From positions 53,723 to 117,722 of the forward strand of contig JAMYWO010000097.1 of the NCBI GenBank assembly GCA_024220525.1: a DNA stretch of 64,000 bases, given 5' to 3'. The position numbers and the translations under genes are program-made. Source of the stretch: Cochliopodium minus (taxonomy: Eukaryota > Discosea > Himatismenida > Cochliopodiidae). Positions 46,946 through 58,600 of this stretch are shown here, one piece after another. Positions within the stretch are counted from its first letter, which is position 1; each line of letters opens with the position of its first letter. Below the pieces are notes generated by a model. It was not told the origin of the DNA, ran no database searches, and saw only the letters and a list, made by a program, of their open reading frames with translations.

Positions 46946-48681
46946 ATGAAGAATAAAGAATCTTTTGATAAATTAGAATTCCTCTTTGAATTACAAGAAA
47001 TAGTGGATCATTTTGGGGATGTATCATTTTTTGGCGAAAATCAAGTTTTGAAGGAAGCATTGGAGAGGAAAGATTTATCTTCATTGATAGGTTCCATGAT
47101 TTTTCAATTAATAAAAATAATTATAAAATATAACAAAAAATATATTATAATGGTTGAGGATCAAATAAATATTAATCTTTTTTTTTTCCTATATTCCAAG
47201 ATCAAAATGAAAGAACACTTCTTCATAAAGCATTCATGATCAAAGAAAAAGAATATGAAATCGAGAAAATAAAGTTTTTGGTAGAATACAAATGTGAAGC
47301 AAACATTAAAGACGGACACAACTTTAAAACACCTCTCCACATTTTATTCGAAAGAGATGGAGATTATCCAATGAAAGTGTTGAAAGAAATAGATTTTGAC
47401 ACAAACATAAAAGATGATGATGGGGAGACAATATTACACTATGCATGTAAGTTTAATCGAAATTTGGAAGTGATTAAATATTTGATAAATGAAAGGAAAA
47501 TGGATTATAATTTGGAGAATAATATTCTTTTAGTATTAGCGGTTACAAAAACCAAAAATTTAGAATTAATAGAATATTTTGTTGAAGAATTAAAATGTAG
47601 ATTGGATGTGATAGAAATAAGAGAAAATTCCATTTTACATTTGTTTTGCCAAGAAAATGATAGTTTGGAGATTTTAAAGTATTTGGTTGAAAATAAATGT
47701 GATTTGAACCGAAAGGGAAGAGGCAATCAAGTACCTCTTCTAATTGCCTGTGAGTATAATAGAAGTTTTGAAGTGATAAAGTATTTAGTCGAACAAAAAT
47801 CAGACGTCAACCTCAAAAACAGCTGTAACAGCAATCCTCTGTGTCTCTCAATGATTTTTTCGACAGATGTGAAAGTTGTTGAATATCTCCTCCGAAAGAC
47901 TTCTTTTCAAAATGAAGAAGACAAAAAATTAGCTTTTTTGGATTGTTTGTACAACCAAAAATGTCTTGATATTGTACGGTTTTTGTTGGATCAATATGAA
48001 CATTTTGACTTCAATATTAGAGATGTTAATAATTATGACAAATTTTTTTCACACATTTTCTGTGAGAAGAATGAAAATGTAGAAACTCTTAAATATTTGG
48101 TTGAAAAAAAAAACTTTGATTTAAAATGGATTGATCCACAAGGGTTTTCTCTTTTTAAAGTTTTTTGTGATCAAAATTCATCCTCTTTTGATATTTTCAA
48201 ATATTTTCTTGAAAAAAATGACTTTGATTTGAATGAAAAGAATGGAGAAGGTCTTTCTTCCTTTTTCAATTTTGTTGAAAGAATCGATTTCGGAAGAGAA
48301 GAAAATGACGATTTTTTTTTGAAAGAACTTTTGATTTTATCTTTGTCAAGTGGTGCTAATTTCCACTTTGAAAATAAAAACTATGGTCAAATTTCAACCC
48401 CTCTTAAGAAATTGATTGATAATTTAGGAGATAAAAAAAGAAAGAAATCTATCGAAATGATACAAAAGCTTTTCGAAGATTATGAGAATGGAATTCTGTG
48501 GAATATTGATAACCATCATTTCTTTTCTATAAAAGTAAAAAAAATAGTTTTTCAATTCTCCATCTCTTTAAAGATTGCTTCAATTCAAAAATGTGGAATT
48601 AAATTTCCGAAATACCTTGTTTACATAATGATTCAGAACATTGTTTCAAATTATCTATTTTTTAAACTAAAAACAAATTAA
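46946..48681 (+). CDS. Ankyrin-repeat protein
   Basis: Two exons (46946-47090 and 47201-48681) give 541 residues in phase; the intron uses a gttcca donor. Around eight to ten ankyrin repeats span ~residues 50-400. Examples are RTLLHKAFMIKEKE, FKTPLHILFERDG, GETILHYACKFNRNLEVIKYL, SILHLFCQENDSLEILKYL and VPLLIACEYNRSFEVIKYLV. The C-terminal ~110 residues leave the repeats and end with a hydrophobic KFPKYLVYIMIQNIV segment also seen in two neighbours. Ankyrin arrays bind protein partners; no enzymatic domain is visible. The first ATG after the A-rich leader was taken as the start. Confidence 0.85.
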
Positions 48682-48820
48682 ATAGGGGAGTACAGATTTT
48701 AAATTAAATACAAAATTAAATTAACTTAACATTTATATCTAGATAATTATTTTATATATCTTATTTCCTTTCTTTGAAGAGTGTGAATATGATTTTGCAA
48801 ATTAAAAAAAAAATTCAAAA

Positions 48821-49657
48821 ATGAAGAATTTAAATTTGTTAATATCATTATTTTTTGCCTTAGTTCTTGCCAATGTAGCAACCACTATCAATATCTTTAA
48901 TGGAGGAAAAGGATGCTCTGGAAATCAAGAAGGGATTAGAGATACAACCTATCTTGCAAGTATCTACAAAAATATGTAAAAAAATAAATTTTTATGTAAT
49001 TAATAAATTTTATATTTTTTTAAATGATTATTTTCACACTCTTTAGGGATTTCTGTCAATTCTTTTGCTGGAAATGATAGTGTATTTCCAAATAATCTGG
49101 AAAGATTGAGGAATTGTGCAATAGATTTTTCCATTTTCTCATTGTCAGAAGACATACTGGGATAGCTTTCACTGATTCATATTCTGGAGAATTTGGCAAT
49201 GGCAATTAACAGCTCAAGCACATTTACAACATTCCAGCAAGTATTAAATGTGGCATCAGGATCCATTGAGATATATACTTTATGACAAGCATCAACATTA
49301 GAATCAGGAGCCCAAACAGTAGCAAATTTGTTCTTCGCTAAGAATGTGACTGCAAATGTACATGCATTCGATATAGAAGAAGAAGTATCCCAAGCATTGG
49401 CATCTGATGTGAATGCAATAGGAATCGTAACAGTAGATACCTTTCAAGATCCTCCAGGTATCAAATATTTTAGAGAATTCGTTTTGGGATCCACCAACAT
49501 CGCAATTGGAGTGTGTCCTGACAGGATTGATTTGCTACAAAAGTTAAATAAGACTATAGCTTTCACCAAACAAGTTAATTCAAATTCTGGAAAATCTACT
49601 GTTGAACTAGTTCAAGAATCAACTAGTTTTTTGATCAAAAAGAAAAAACAAAACTAA
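48821..49657 (+). pseudogene. Secreted-protein gene broken by two in-frame stops
   Basis: Exon 1 (48821-48959) encodes a signal peptide (MKNLNLLISLFFALVLANV). Exon 2 from 49047 continues in phase (NSFAGNDSVFPNNLERL) until TAG at 49163-49165. The same frame then runs on through TGA at 49283-49285 to a clear coding end (ANVHAFDIEEEVSQALASDV ... CPDRIDLLQKLNKT) and TAA near 49657. Either point mutations killed the gene, or one or two further introns remove the stops; I found no good splice pair. TGA is a normal stop elsewhere in the window, so recoding is unlikely. I recognise no family. Confidence 0.5.
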
Positions 49658-49731
49658 CAAAAAAAAAGTTTTGTTCATGATTTCAAGAAAAATAAATTAA
49701 GTTTCAAAAATAAATCTGTTTAATAAAGCTT

Positions 49732-50930
49732 TCAATTTCTTTTTCTCTTCTTTTTCTTGTCATCTTTGTTAGGTTTCGTGACAGGAAAGATTGAAACAAG
49801 ATTGTTTTTGCCCACACATTTTATCCTTTTGATCCTGATTTGGAATGAAATGTAAATAAAAAAATAAATTGAACAATGAAATAATTTTACATAGGAACGA
49901 ATTTTATCATCTTATGAAGCAAAGGAATGGGAATCTTCAAAGGATGTTTACTTTCTTTAGCAGTAAATTTTTCAATTTGTTTGATGCAAAGAACGAACGA
50001 GAATATCTCTTCTCGAAAATTCCTGGGGCAATCCACATGGAATGAGGGATCCCATCCCTCAGTATTGAGTCTTATGGAGGCTATATTCTTTTCGATTTTC
50101 CTGCTCTGCTTGATATAATTCTTCATCACTACTTTCAGCATGAAATCCTTGTGCATGCGAATGTTATTGCTTTTGGAGATATGAAAATCCTCTGTCATGT
50201 TATCTTCAAGATTATTTAATAATTTCATCAGAGATTTCTCATATTCTGAATCAAATGATTGGGTCTTTCCTCTTCATCTTCATCATTTTGATCTTCACTA
50301 TTTTTGTTTTTCTCTTCTTCTTCGCTTTCCTTTTCATTCCCCTCATTTTGATCTTCCCCACTATTTTTCTCTTCCTCTTCCGATTCATCCAGATAGTATT
50401 TCACTTTCTTCTCTGATTTATTGATCGAGAATGAAAATTCAAAATTATTGAATTTGTCCCTTTTGGTTGGCATATCATTGGTATTGTGAACATCTATTTA
50501 TCATTTTTTTAGTATTTTTTTTGAAAAAAAAAAAATTTTCTTTTTACCCTCTTTTATTTCATCATCATCTTCATCTTCGGATGATTCTTTCTTTCTTTTT
50601 TTTTTGTTTGATTTTTTTTTTATTGTATTTTCTTTCTTGATCTCATTCTCCTCTGCATATTTGATCATATCTCTAAAGGTGTCGAAGGTCTTGATTTCTT
50701 TGCTCTTGCTATTTTTCATTCTGTAGGAAACAATGTAATCATCCATCGAAATTACATCCCAAAAAGCAAATTTGCATATATCACAGGTAATAAAAGTTCC
50801 ATCTGGAAATTGATCCAAATTATATTCTTTCACATTATCAACGATTTGTGTTTCATCACAATAAAAACCTTTTATAGATAATTAATTAAAACAATCCAAA
50901 ATATATCAAATTACAATTTTTTAGAACCAT
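49732..50930 (-). CDS. CxxC/CxxC zinc-binding protein, acidic, frame problem
   Basis: Four exons (50930-50915, 50868-50548, 50493-49891, 49834-49732). The 16-base first exon supplies the first Cys of NCFYCDE, which pairs with TCDICKFAFWDVIS to make a four-Cys zinc site. Then come a Lys-rich stretch, a long acidic Glu/Asp region (EEEEKNSGEDQNEGNEKES) and a C-terminal helical part ending in KIPIPLLHKMIKFV and a basic tail (KKKKRKRN). Inside exon 3, near 50262 at GAGGAAAG, the frame must shift by one base to continue into FDSEYEKSLMKLLNN; this may be an indel error or a real frameshift. A nuclear role is plausible from composition only. Confidence 0.55.
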
Positions 50931-51103
50931 TTGGCTTTCGTTTTTAATTTTTTTTTTTTATTTTTTATAACTTTTTGTGAAAAAGAATTTTTTTCTTCCT
51001 TTATTAGATTTCTCAATAATGATCAAATTCATCCTCGAATTAAAGTAAACAGTTTGTCTTTTTGAATAAATGTAAAATTTCTCCCGATAGTCCAAAAAAA
51101 AAA

Positions 51104-53076
51104 ATGAAAAGAGAAGTCCTTTTTAAGATCAAAAATAAAAACTATGGAGATTTAAAGGGTCAAATGATTGAAAGATTCTATCACATTTTAATAGACGGTG
51201 ATTTGGATAATTTGAAAATTTTTTTGGAGAATTGCTATGAAGAAAAATTGGGTGAAAAATATGCGTATATCTCCAAGATACAAGAACCTGAATCAAATGA
51301 AGAAATAATGAGGGAAAAGATAAACGAAATAAATTCTTATATCAAATCCTCCACTCATAGATATGGCTTATATGCAGTTCATATCGCTGTGATTTATAAC
51401 AGACTGGAGATATTAAAGTATTTGATAGACATGGAATGCGATATCAATGCAAAAGATTTTGCAGGCAAGACCCATAATAAAATATAAAAAATATAATAAA
51501 TAATTATATTTTTTAGTGAAAATTTTTTTAAATTTCTAATAAAATAGGTTGCACTCCACTGCATCATGCTTCTCTATACAATTACAAAAGGATGATTGAA
51601 TTTCTCATCGAAAATGGATCAGATGCTTACATCAAAAACGAATATGATGGAACTTATAAAGACATTAAAAGGCAAATACATTGCAAAGAAAAAGACCATC
51701 AATTAATTAGTGATCAAAATAATGATAATAAAAAAATTTTTTATTTTAAAAGTAAAAATAAAATCGAAAATGAGACACTAAACAACCTTTTATCTTTCAA
51801 AGAAATTTCAGGAGCGTTTTTTTTAAAAAAAGATAACAAGATGGACAAAGAAGAATGGATGAAAATGTGGAAGTACTCATGTAAGAACAAGCTCTTCTTA
51901 AACCCTGTCTTAACAAGTTTGCAGGAAGTGTATCGGAGATACAGAGATTTGGGAGCTCAAAAAAAAGTTTACATGGAATATTCTGATAAGGTAGGTTATT
52001 TTTTGAGGTCGGGGGAAAGGATTAGCAAACTGGAGGTGATTGGAGAATATTTCGGAGAATATTTTTTCAGCAAAAAAAATGAGGAGAGTTATTCCAAAAG
52101 TTGTCCTGAAAAATTTTTTGAATTCGACGAAGATGTGAGTAAAGACTACAATCTTGATGGAATTGATGCTTATAAATATAGAGGTTGTATGGGTAATATT
52201 CAAATTTATTTTTATTAATTTTTTTTCGTTTATTTTTCTTATTTTTAAAATTTTTTGTTTTTAAAAATATCATTTTATTTTAATTTTATTTTTATTGTTT
52301 ATTTTATTTTAATGATTAATTATAAGGAATGATTGCTTGCTCTTTCCCTAATGTAATGGAGGTGCCAATATTTGGTTGTGGAGGGTTATTGAAAAGATAT
52401 TTGTTGATTGCAATTGACGATATTGCAGAAAAGTAACTTTCTCGATCAAATTAATGGAAATAACCAATTATTAAATTATTATTGTTAGTGAAATAATAGC
52501 TTTTGATTATGGACCTGAACATGATGTACGATTTTTTTAATTTAATATTTTTTTTATTCAATAGATTTTCATTTTTATTATCTTTTTCTATTTGATTTTT
52601 ATTATTTTTTTTTTTAAATTTTTTCTTTTTTTAAAAAGGTAAAAAAGATGGGCTATGTGGAACTTCGTGAAGAAAGTTTGATTGATTATTTCAGTAACAA
52701 ATCAGAACAGTTTATCATAGAAATTCTAGAAAATAAAAATGAAGTGGAACAAACTAAAAATGAAGAAACAAATCTCATAATTTTTTTGGAAAGAGTTTTG
52801 AACGAAACAAAAATAAGATACATTTTAAATACCCCTTCTTCTTTGTTATTTCTTGTCAGTAAGAATGTTTTGAAGGTTGATTTTGCTGAAAAGTTATTTA
52901 GTGAGCATCTTTCATATAACTCTTGGCAGGCCAACTGGCTCAAAGAAATTTTCACATTGTTGAAAGAAACGACTGGTTTTAAGAACTTTGTTGAAAAAAT
53001 TGGTCACAAAAACGCACAACAATTTTATGATATTGCAATTGATTTTTGTTCAAACAATAAGAATGAACTTTTTTGA
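51104..53076 (+). CDS. Ankyrin-repeat protein with divergent SET domain
   Basis: Five exons (51104-51464, 51548-52192, 52327-52432, 52489-52525, 52639-53076) give 528 residues in phase. Two to three ankyrin repeats (YAVHIAVIYNRLEILKYLID, CTPLHHASLYNYKRMIEFL) precede a SET domain at ~250-390. It has KLEVIGEYFGEYF (the I-x-EY-x-GE motif), DGIDAYKYRGCMGMIACSF (position of N-H-S-C) and EIIAFDYGPEHD (the xxx-DYG motif). SET proteins transfer methyl groups from S-adenosylmethionine to lysine. Because the usual NHSC is replaced by ACSF, catalysis is uncertain. Intron 1 begins with GC (GCAG/gcaaga). The C-terminal 120 residues match nothing I know. Confidence 0.8.
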
Positions 53077-53236
53077 TAAAACTGACTCGATTTTCTTTTA
53101 TTTTTGTCCTTGTTTAATTTCAAAGTTTTTGTTACATAAAACAAATGAATGACAGAAGTTTTAAAGAAAAATAATTTTTAAAAGTTTAAAGGAAAGAATC
53201 TCCAAAATTTCTTTTTTTTGTGGAACCGTTTCCTAG

Positions 53237-55331
53237 TCACCAAACACTGAGTTGCTCAGGCTTCTTGGGGAATTTGTAGTAGGATCCTGTAGGTTTGTCG
53301 TCTGCGTAAGGGCGCCCATAGTTCTGTAAAACGAGCTTGTCGTTGTTGACTTGGTTGGTGAGGTCGCCAGTAAGTGTGGAGTGAGGAGAGTAAGAAAGGT
53401 CTATTCAAATGAAAAAATTAAAAAAAATTTAAAAATGAAAAAAGTTACGAAAAATAAAATAATATTAAAATAAAATGAAAAAAATAAAATAAAAATAAAA
53501 AAAAATTACCATTGTTGAATTTGTATGCCTTTCCATTGATGACAACAGACTCGAAGTCTTGAGTGTTCCAGTTGGCCAAAAGTTGGTGAGAACTTTGGTA
53601 TCTTTTGTAGCACTCTAAAAAATGATTAAAAAAAAAATAAAAAATATTTTAAAAAAATAAAAAATTTACCCGCATGTATTTGGTTATAATTCACTCCATA
53701 ATGCGTTTCGAGCTCCAAAATGAGCTCTTCTATTGGCTGTTCAGGTCTGAAGTTGAAGTTTTTGTTTTGGAGAGCTTGGAGTACCTTGACAACGTACTCG
53801 TAAGGAAAGAATCTTCCTGTTTTAAAAAATAAAAAGATATAAAAATGGAAAAATATAAAGGACTTAAATTTTTTATTTTTCTTAAATAAATTTTCAATTT
53901 GAGAATTAAAAATTGGTGGATTCATTTTTTAAAAATAATAATTTATTCTTTTTCACAACGAAATATAAATAAAAATTGATAATGTGAAATTAAATAAAAA
54001 TAAAAAATATTTGAGAATCTAAATTTTTAAAACAGAAAAAAAAATAAAAAATTTCAATTCAAAAACTAAAATTGAAAAAATATTCAAAAGAAAATACAAA
54101 TTAAAAAAAAAAACCTTGTGTAAAATGGCGTCCTTCGAGATACATGTGATATTGAAATGGAAGGAAAGGAGGAAGGATGAATTGTAAGTGGAGTTGATAT
54201 TGGGAAGGAGGATAATTGAAACCTGCAGCGACGTGTCCTCCTAATTGCTTCCCTGTGAGGCTTTTGAAACCAGATTTGATGGCTTTGTTCATCCATGGCT
54301 CATTGTTCGCAAATTGCTCCTCTAATTTTAATTGAAAGAAAAATGTAAATGCAGTATTAAATTTGAATTAGAACATGTTTTTGTGAAAATGTTGAATTTT
54401 CATATGAAAAATTTGTTTTCAAAATGATCGATAATCAATTTCAAGTTTATAAAGATAACATGATAATAGTATCTTATGTTGAGTATGAGAAATTATATGG
54501 CGCATATTTAATACTCACAAAAAATTCTGGATATAGTTTTAAATAATTTTTTTTTTTTTATAATAAATTTGAATAATGTTGAAAATTTAAATTTTCTTTA
54601 AAATAGATTGTGAATAAATGGAATGCTTACAATATGCTTTTTTTGAAAAATTTAAATGTTTACCTAATACTCCAACACATTTCCCAAATAATGATTCTAC
54701 AATCTTCAATCCTTCATTTGGATTTTTCAAGAGATATCTCCAATCTGGGATATATGCAGAAGTTGGAATGATATTGAAATGGCAAGTGCTCAATGCGAGC
54801 AAATCATCGAATGCCAAAAAATTCTCATCTTGATATCTCACAGAGATCTTCAAAGGAAATGGACCACTCTTTATACCAAAAATGAAGCTGGTGAATATGT
54901 TGTTCGAATACGAAATTTCCACATTTCTGATATCTGCACCACATGCATTGCAAAATGGCAATGTGAAAGCAACAGGTTTTGAACATTTTGGACATTTTTT
55001 GATCTAAAAATGAGTTTATAAAAATAATTTTAATGAGACTATAAATCAATTCAAATGATCATTTCAATTTGATCAATTCTATTCATTTCAAAAATTTTAT
55101 ATTAATTTCATAATTATATTTTACTTTATTCTTCAATTGATCCTTTAAATTTGGATTGTTATCATATTTTTGAAGAAATTCATCAGGATTCCCATCGAAT
55201 GATGGACCTTGCTCAGAGATGACTTGATTTATATGAGAGAAATTTGATTTCACTTCTAATAAGTATCCAGTAGTCTTGACCTCAAAAGATCCTTCATTCA
55301 AATTGTCGATTTTTGCTAATGGGAGATTCAT
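53237..55331 (-). CDS. Zinc-ribbon protein with conserved C-terminal (HIT-like?) domain
   Basis: Six exons (55331-55125, 55003-54664, 54321-54115, 53816-53670, 53614-53510, 53400-53237) give 389 residues in phase. A four-Cys zinc ribbon lies at ~residues 72-95 (CPKC...FCNACGAD). A compact domain follows: DENFLAFDDLLALSTCHFNI, AYIPDWRYLL, GFNYPPSQYQLHLQFILPPF and EGRHFTQGRFFPYEYVVKVL. Its strand pattern with QLHLQF recalls histidine-triad (HIT) nucleotide-binding folds, but the His-x-His-x-His triad is incomplete, so I only suggest it. The C-terminal segment is Tyr/Pro-rich. Strong patterning and Trp/His conservation suggest an enzyme or nucleotide-binding protein. Confidence 0.75.
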
Positions 55332-55681
55332 TGCTTTTCCTTTTTTTTATTTATTTATAATCAAGAAGATATATATAAAAAATCTGTCCAGTTAATATGT
55401 TTCATATTTTTATTGCAATATCATTTCATAATTTATTTATGAATCATGCATCTCTTTATTTATTAGGGAGATTGATGTATATTATTGCATATAATCAATT
55501 ATATTGAGTATTTAAGGCAAAAATTTTAAAAGTTATTAATTTTTGTCTAGGCTATTCAATACATTCATTTTTATCTTTGTTTGAGATCAATAATTGTTTT
55601 AAATATTCAATAATATGAACTTCCTTCATCAATTTTTAAAATAAAAAAAAATTTTGATTTTATATTCAAATATTTCTCCCT
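55332..55681. other. Intergenic stretch between divergent genes
   Basis: 350 very AT-rich bases between the zinc-ribbon gene (leftward) and RalGAP copy 2 (rightward). No frame, RNA gene or repeat recognised; presumably a shared promoter region. Confidence 0.5.
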
Positions 55682-58600
55682 ATGGAATTAAAATCCCGAA
55701 AATTAAAAGATTTTTTCAAGGAAAAGGCTCCGGCTTCAAAGAGATTCAAATCTCTTTTAACATATTTGGGTATGTATAATATTTAAATAAACATCTTTTT
55801 TTTAATGAGTATTGATTCCTTTATTGAACTCAAAATAATTTAAAATAATGTAACTATTCAGAGAGCAAAAGTGAGGAAGAAATACTTAATTTTTTTAATG
55901 AACATTCTGAGCTGATATTCACGGTATTCTTTGATAGATTTGTTGAATGCGAAACATCAGTCAAAAAAGGTATGGATGATTAAACAAAAAATAATATATT
56001 ATCATTTGGCATAAAGATACCAATTTGGCCATATTGATATTAAATGAAAGATCATCTTTCAAAAAAATCAACAATTTGAAGCACAAATATAATTATAAAA
56101 TCAAAATCATCAAAAATTAATCATCCCATTTGCATAATTCAAATTAAACTTATTATCAAAAAGTTGGAAAAGCACATGTGGATGCATTATTATCACTTCT
56201 GACAGTATTGAAGAAAATATTGAAATATTTATCAGAGCTTGTTGCCAAGAGATGGAAATTCCAAATGATAGCTCGTATAATAGAAAAATGTATGACAAAA
56301 GAAAATAAACATAGCATAAGAATGGCGGGATTCGAATTATTATTGCTATTGATAGAGATATTTGGATCAGAAGCAGATGAAAATGTCAGTAACTTTTTGA
56401 TACCAACTTTCGCAAACGCACTCACATTGGATCCATTCTTATCTGAGTCACAAAAATCTAAATTGGGAAACAGAGAGACGTTTGTTCTTTGCCCAGAGAC
56501 AAACCCTCCCACCGCACAAGAATCTATCGAAATGTGGCAACTTCTTCTTGATTTTATCACAGAGAGAGAAGAGACATTTGAGTTTTGGTATGAACTTTTG
56601 CAGAAACAGTACTTTGTTCTTTTCTTTAAAGAAGAGATTGCTTACCTTGAACTTACTGACGAGTCTGGTATTACTTTTGAGCAATGCCCAAATGAGTTAC
56701 AACGTGTTCTCGCAGATAAATACAACACTTGGACTGACAACCCCAAAATTTTCAACGTAATATGGAACGAGACCAATTCCATGCTCATGATAGGTTTTAA
56801 CAAACAAAATGTCAAAATGCCAATCGAATACCACAAAGTTACAAAACTTTCTCTCAGCTTTCTCAGAAAAGTTCTCATGGTAAAAGAAGGTTTTTTTTAT
56901 TGATAACTATTTTTTATTGAAAAACTTCTCGTTAGGCAAACAAATTTACGTTCGGGGATCGTTTGAAAATATATTGGATCCATTTTATACAAAATATCGC
57001 CAACATATTCTTTACAAACTCACTTAAGAATCAACTTGCAGAACACGAAGATCTTTGCAAAGAAGTTTTGGCAATTTATCTCTCTTTTTCATTTGATCTG
57101 TACGACAGTTTGGACGAAGAAGTGTGGAACGTGCTTCAGTTCACTTTGTTGGATACTACCTTTAAGTTACTCACTCAATTTAAGCCACAATCCATTGATA
57201 ACATTTCTTTTTCAATGTCAGATCAGCTCGTTTCTGTAAACAAAACAAATTCTTTTATTTTTTATAAATTTTTTTTTTCATTTTTAAAAGCATCTTTTTT
57301 TGATCTGGTTGAGATCTCCAATCACCACGGATGATATGTGGAGAAAGTTCAAAGAAAAAATCAGCCAACTTGTAGAGTGGAAGTCCGTAGTCACACAATG
57401 GAAAGAAAAAATCATACAGCTCACTTATATTCTCGAGGAGCAGCTCTACAGAAAGCAAGGAGGAGAGATCACCAACTCCAATGTTACAGACACAAAACTA
57501 GAAATGATATCTTGGAACAAGGAGTCCATCGAAAAGAATTGGTTCATCATCCTGAGAATTCTCGACAACCCCAACAAAATTATGGAGAGCGAGAACTTTG
57601 CTTTGACCATGAACTGCATCAACGATATCATCGACATTTTGCAAGAATCTGAGGAGAAGCACTTCAATATAGATCAAGACCTCCCTTTGTCTCTCTATGA
57701 AATTTTTACACCGTGGTTGTTCGAATCATGTAATGTCGATAAGTAAAAAAAAAAATTTTCATTCAAAAAAATCTCTTATAATTATACAATTTTACTTTTA
57801 AATAGGAAGAGAAACAGAGGGTGCTTGATAGCTTATACTCTTTTGTGTAAATTTTTCTTGAAGCAACACTACAAGAAGATCGACATCAGGTTCTTGACCC
57901 ACTTTTATCGTGTCATCAGATCAGGTTTACAAAGAGGTCTCTCCTCGATATCTTGGTGTATCATTAGGAACACAGCCAACATTTTCTGTTTCAACCTCCC
58001 AGGTGCAACTGTCTTAATACCTGATTACCTAAGAGAAATCGAAACACTCGTAAAATTTTTAAACTTTTTATTTTATGGAAAATTTTTTGAATATTTTTTT
58101 GTTAAAGTTTAAAATAGACAACAAAAGTGCTGCACCACCTTTGCAAGTACAGTCTAAAGCGATCACTCTCTTGAACAGTATCATCTGTTATCCGACCCAC
58201 TTTAAGGACGTTGACTTGGACACAATGACTATGGAGGAGGTAGGAACGCAAGTGGTCGCTCTCCTACTCATGGCAGACGCATTCAAAAACATCTTCACAC
58301 ATAGCAAATCTGTTGCATTGTGTGGTATAACAACCTTCATCTTCGAAGAGCTTTGCACAAGAAAAAGACCTACCGTCATCCAAAAGGGTATCAAGTCATT
58401 GATTGCTTCTGCTGTTCACACAGAGCTCGAAATCTGCAATTTGTCTCTCCAATGCATCTACTCTTTGTCCTGCAACTTCACAGAGATAGTCAGCATCGAC
58501 ATGAACCTAGGTTACTCCATCATCACCAGTCTTTGTGAGAATATCATCGATTTGATGGATCCGAAGAAGCCTGGACCCAAGTTTTGTAGGACCGACATCA

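Noticed and set aside
49163-49285. Stop codons TAG/TGA as recoded sense codons or selenocysteine
   Set aside because: TGA terminates several well-supported genes here (for example NAA10 and the ceramidase), and no other gene contains an in-frame TAG or TGA.
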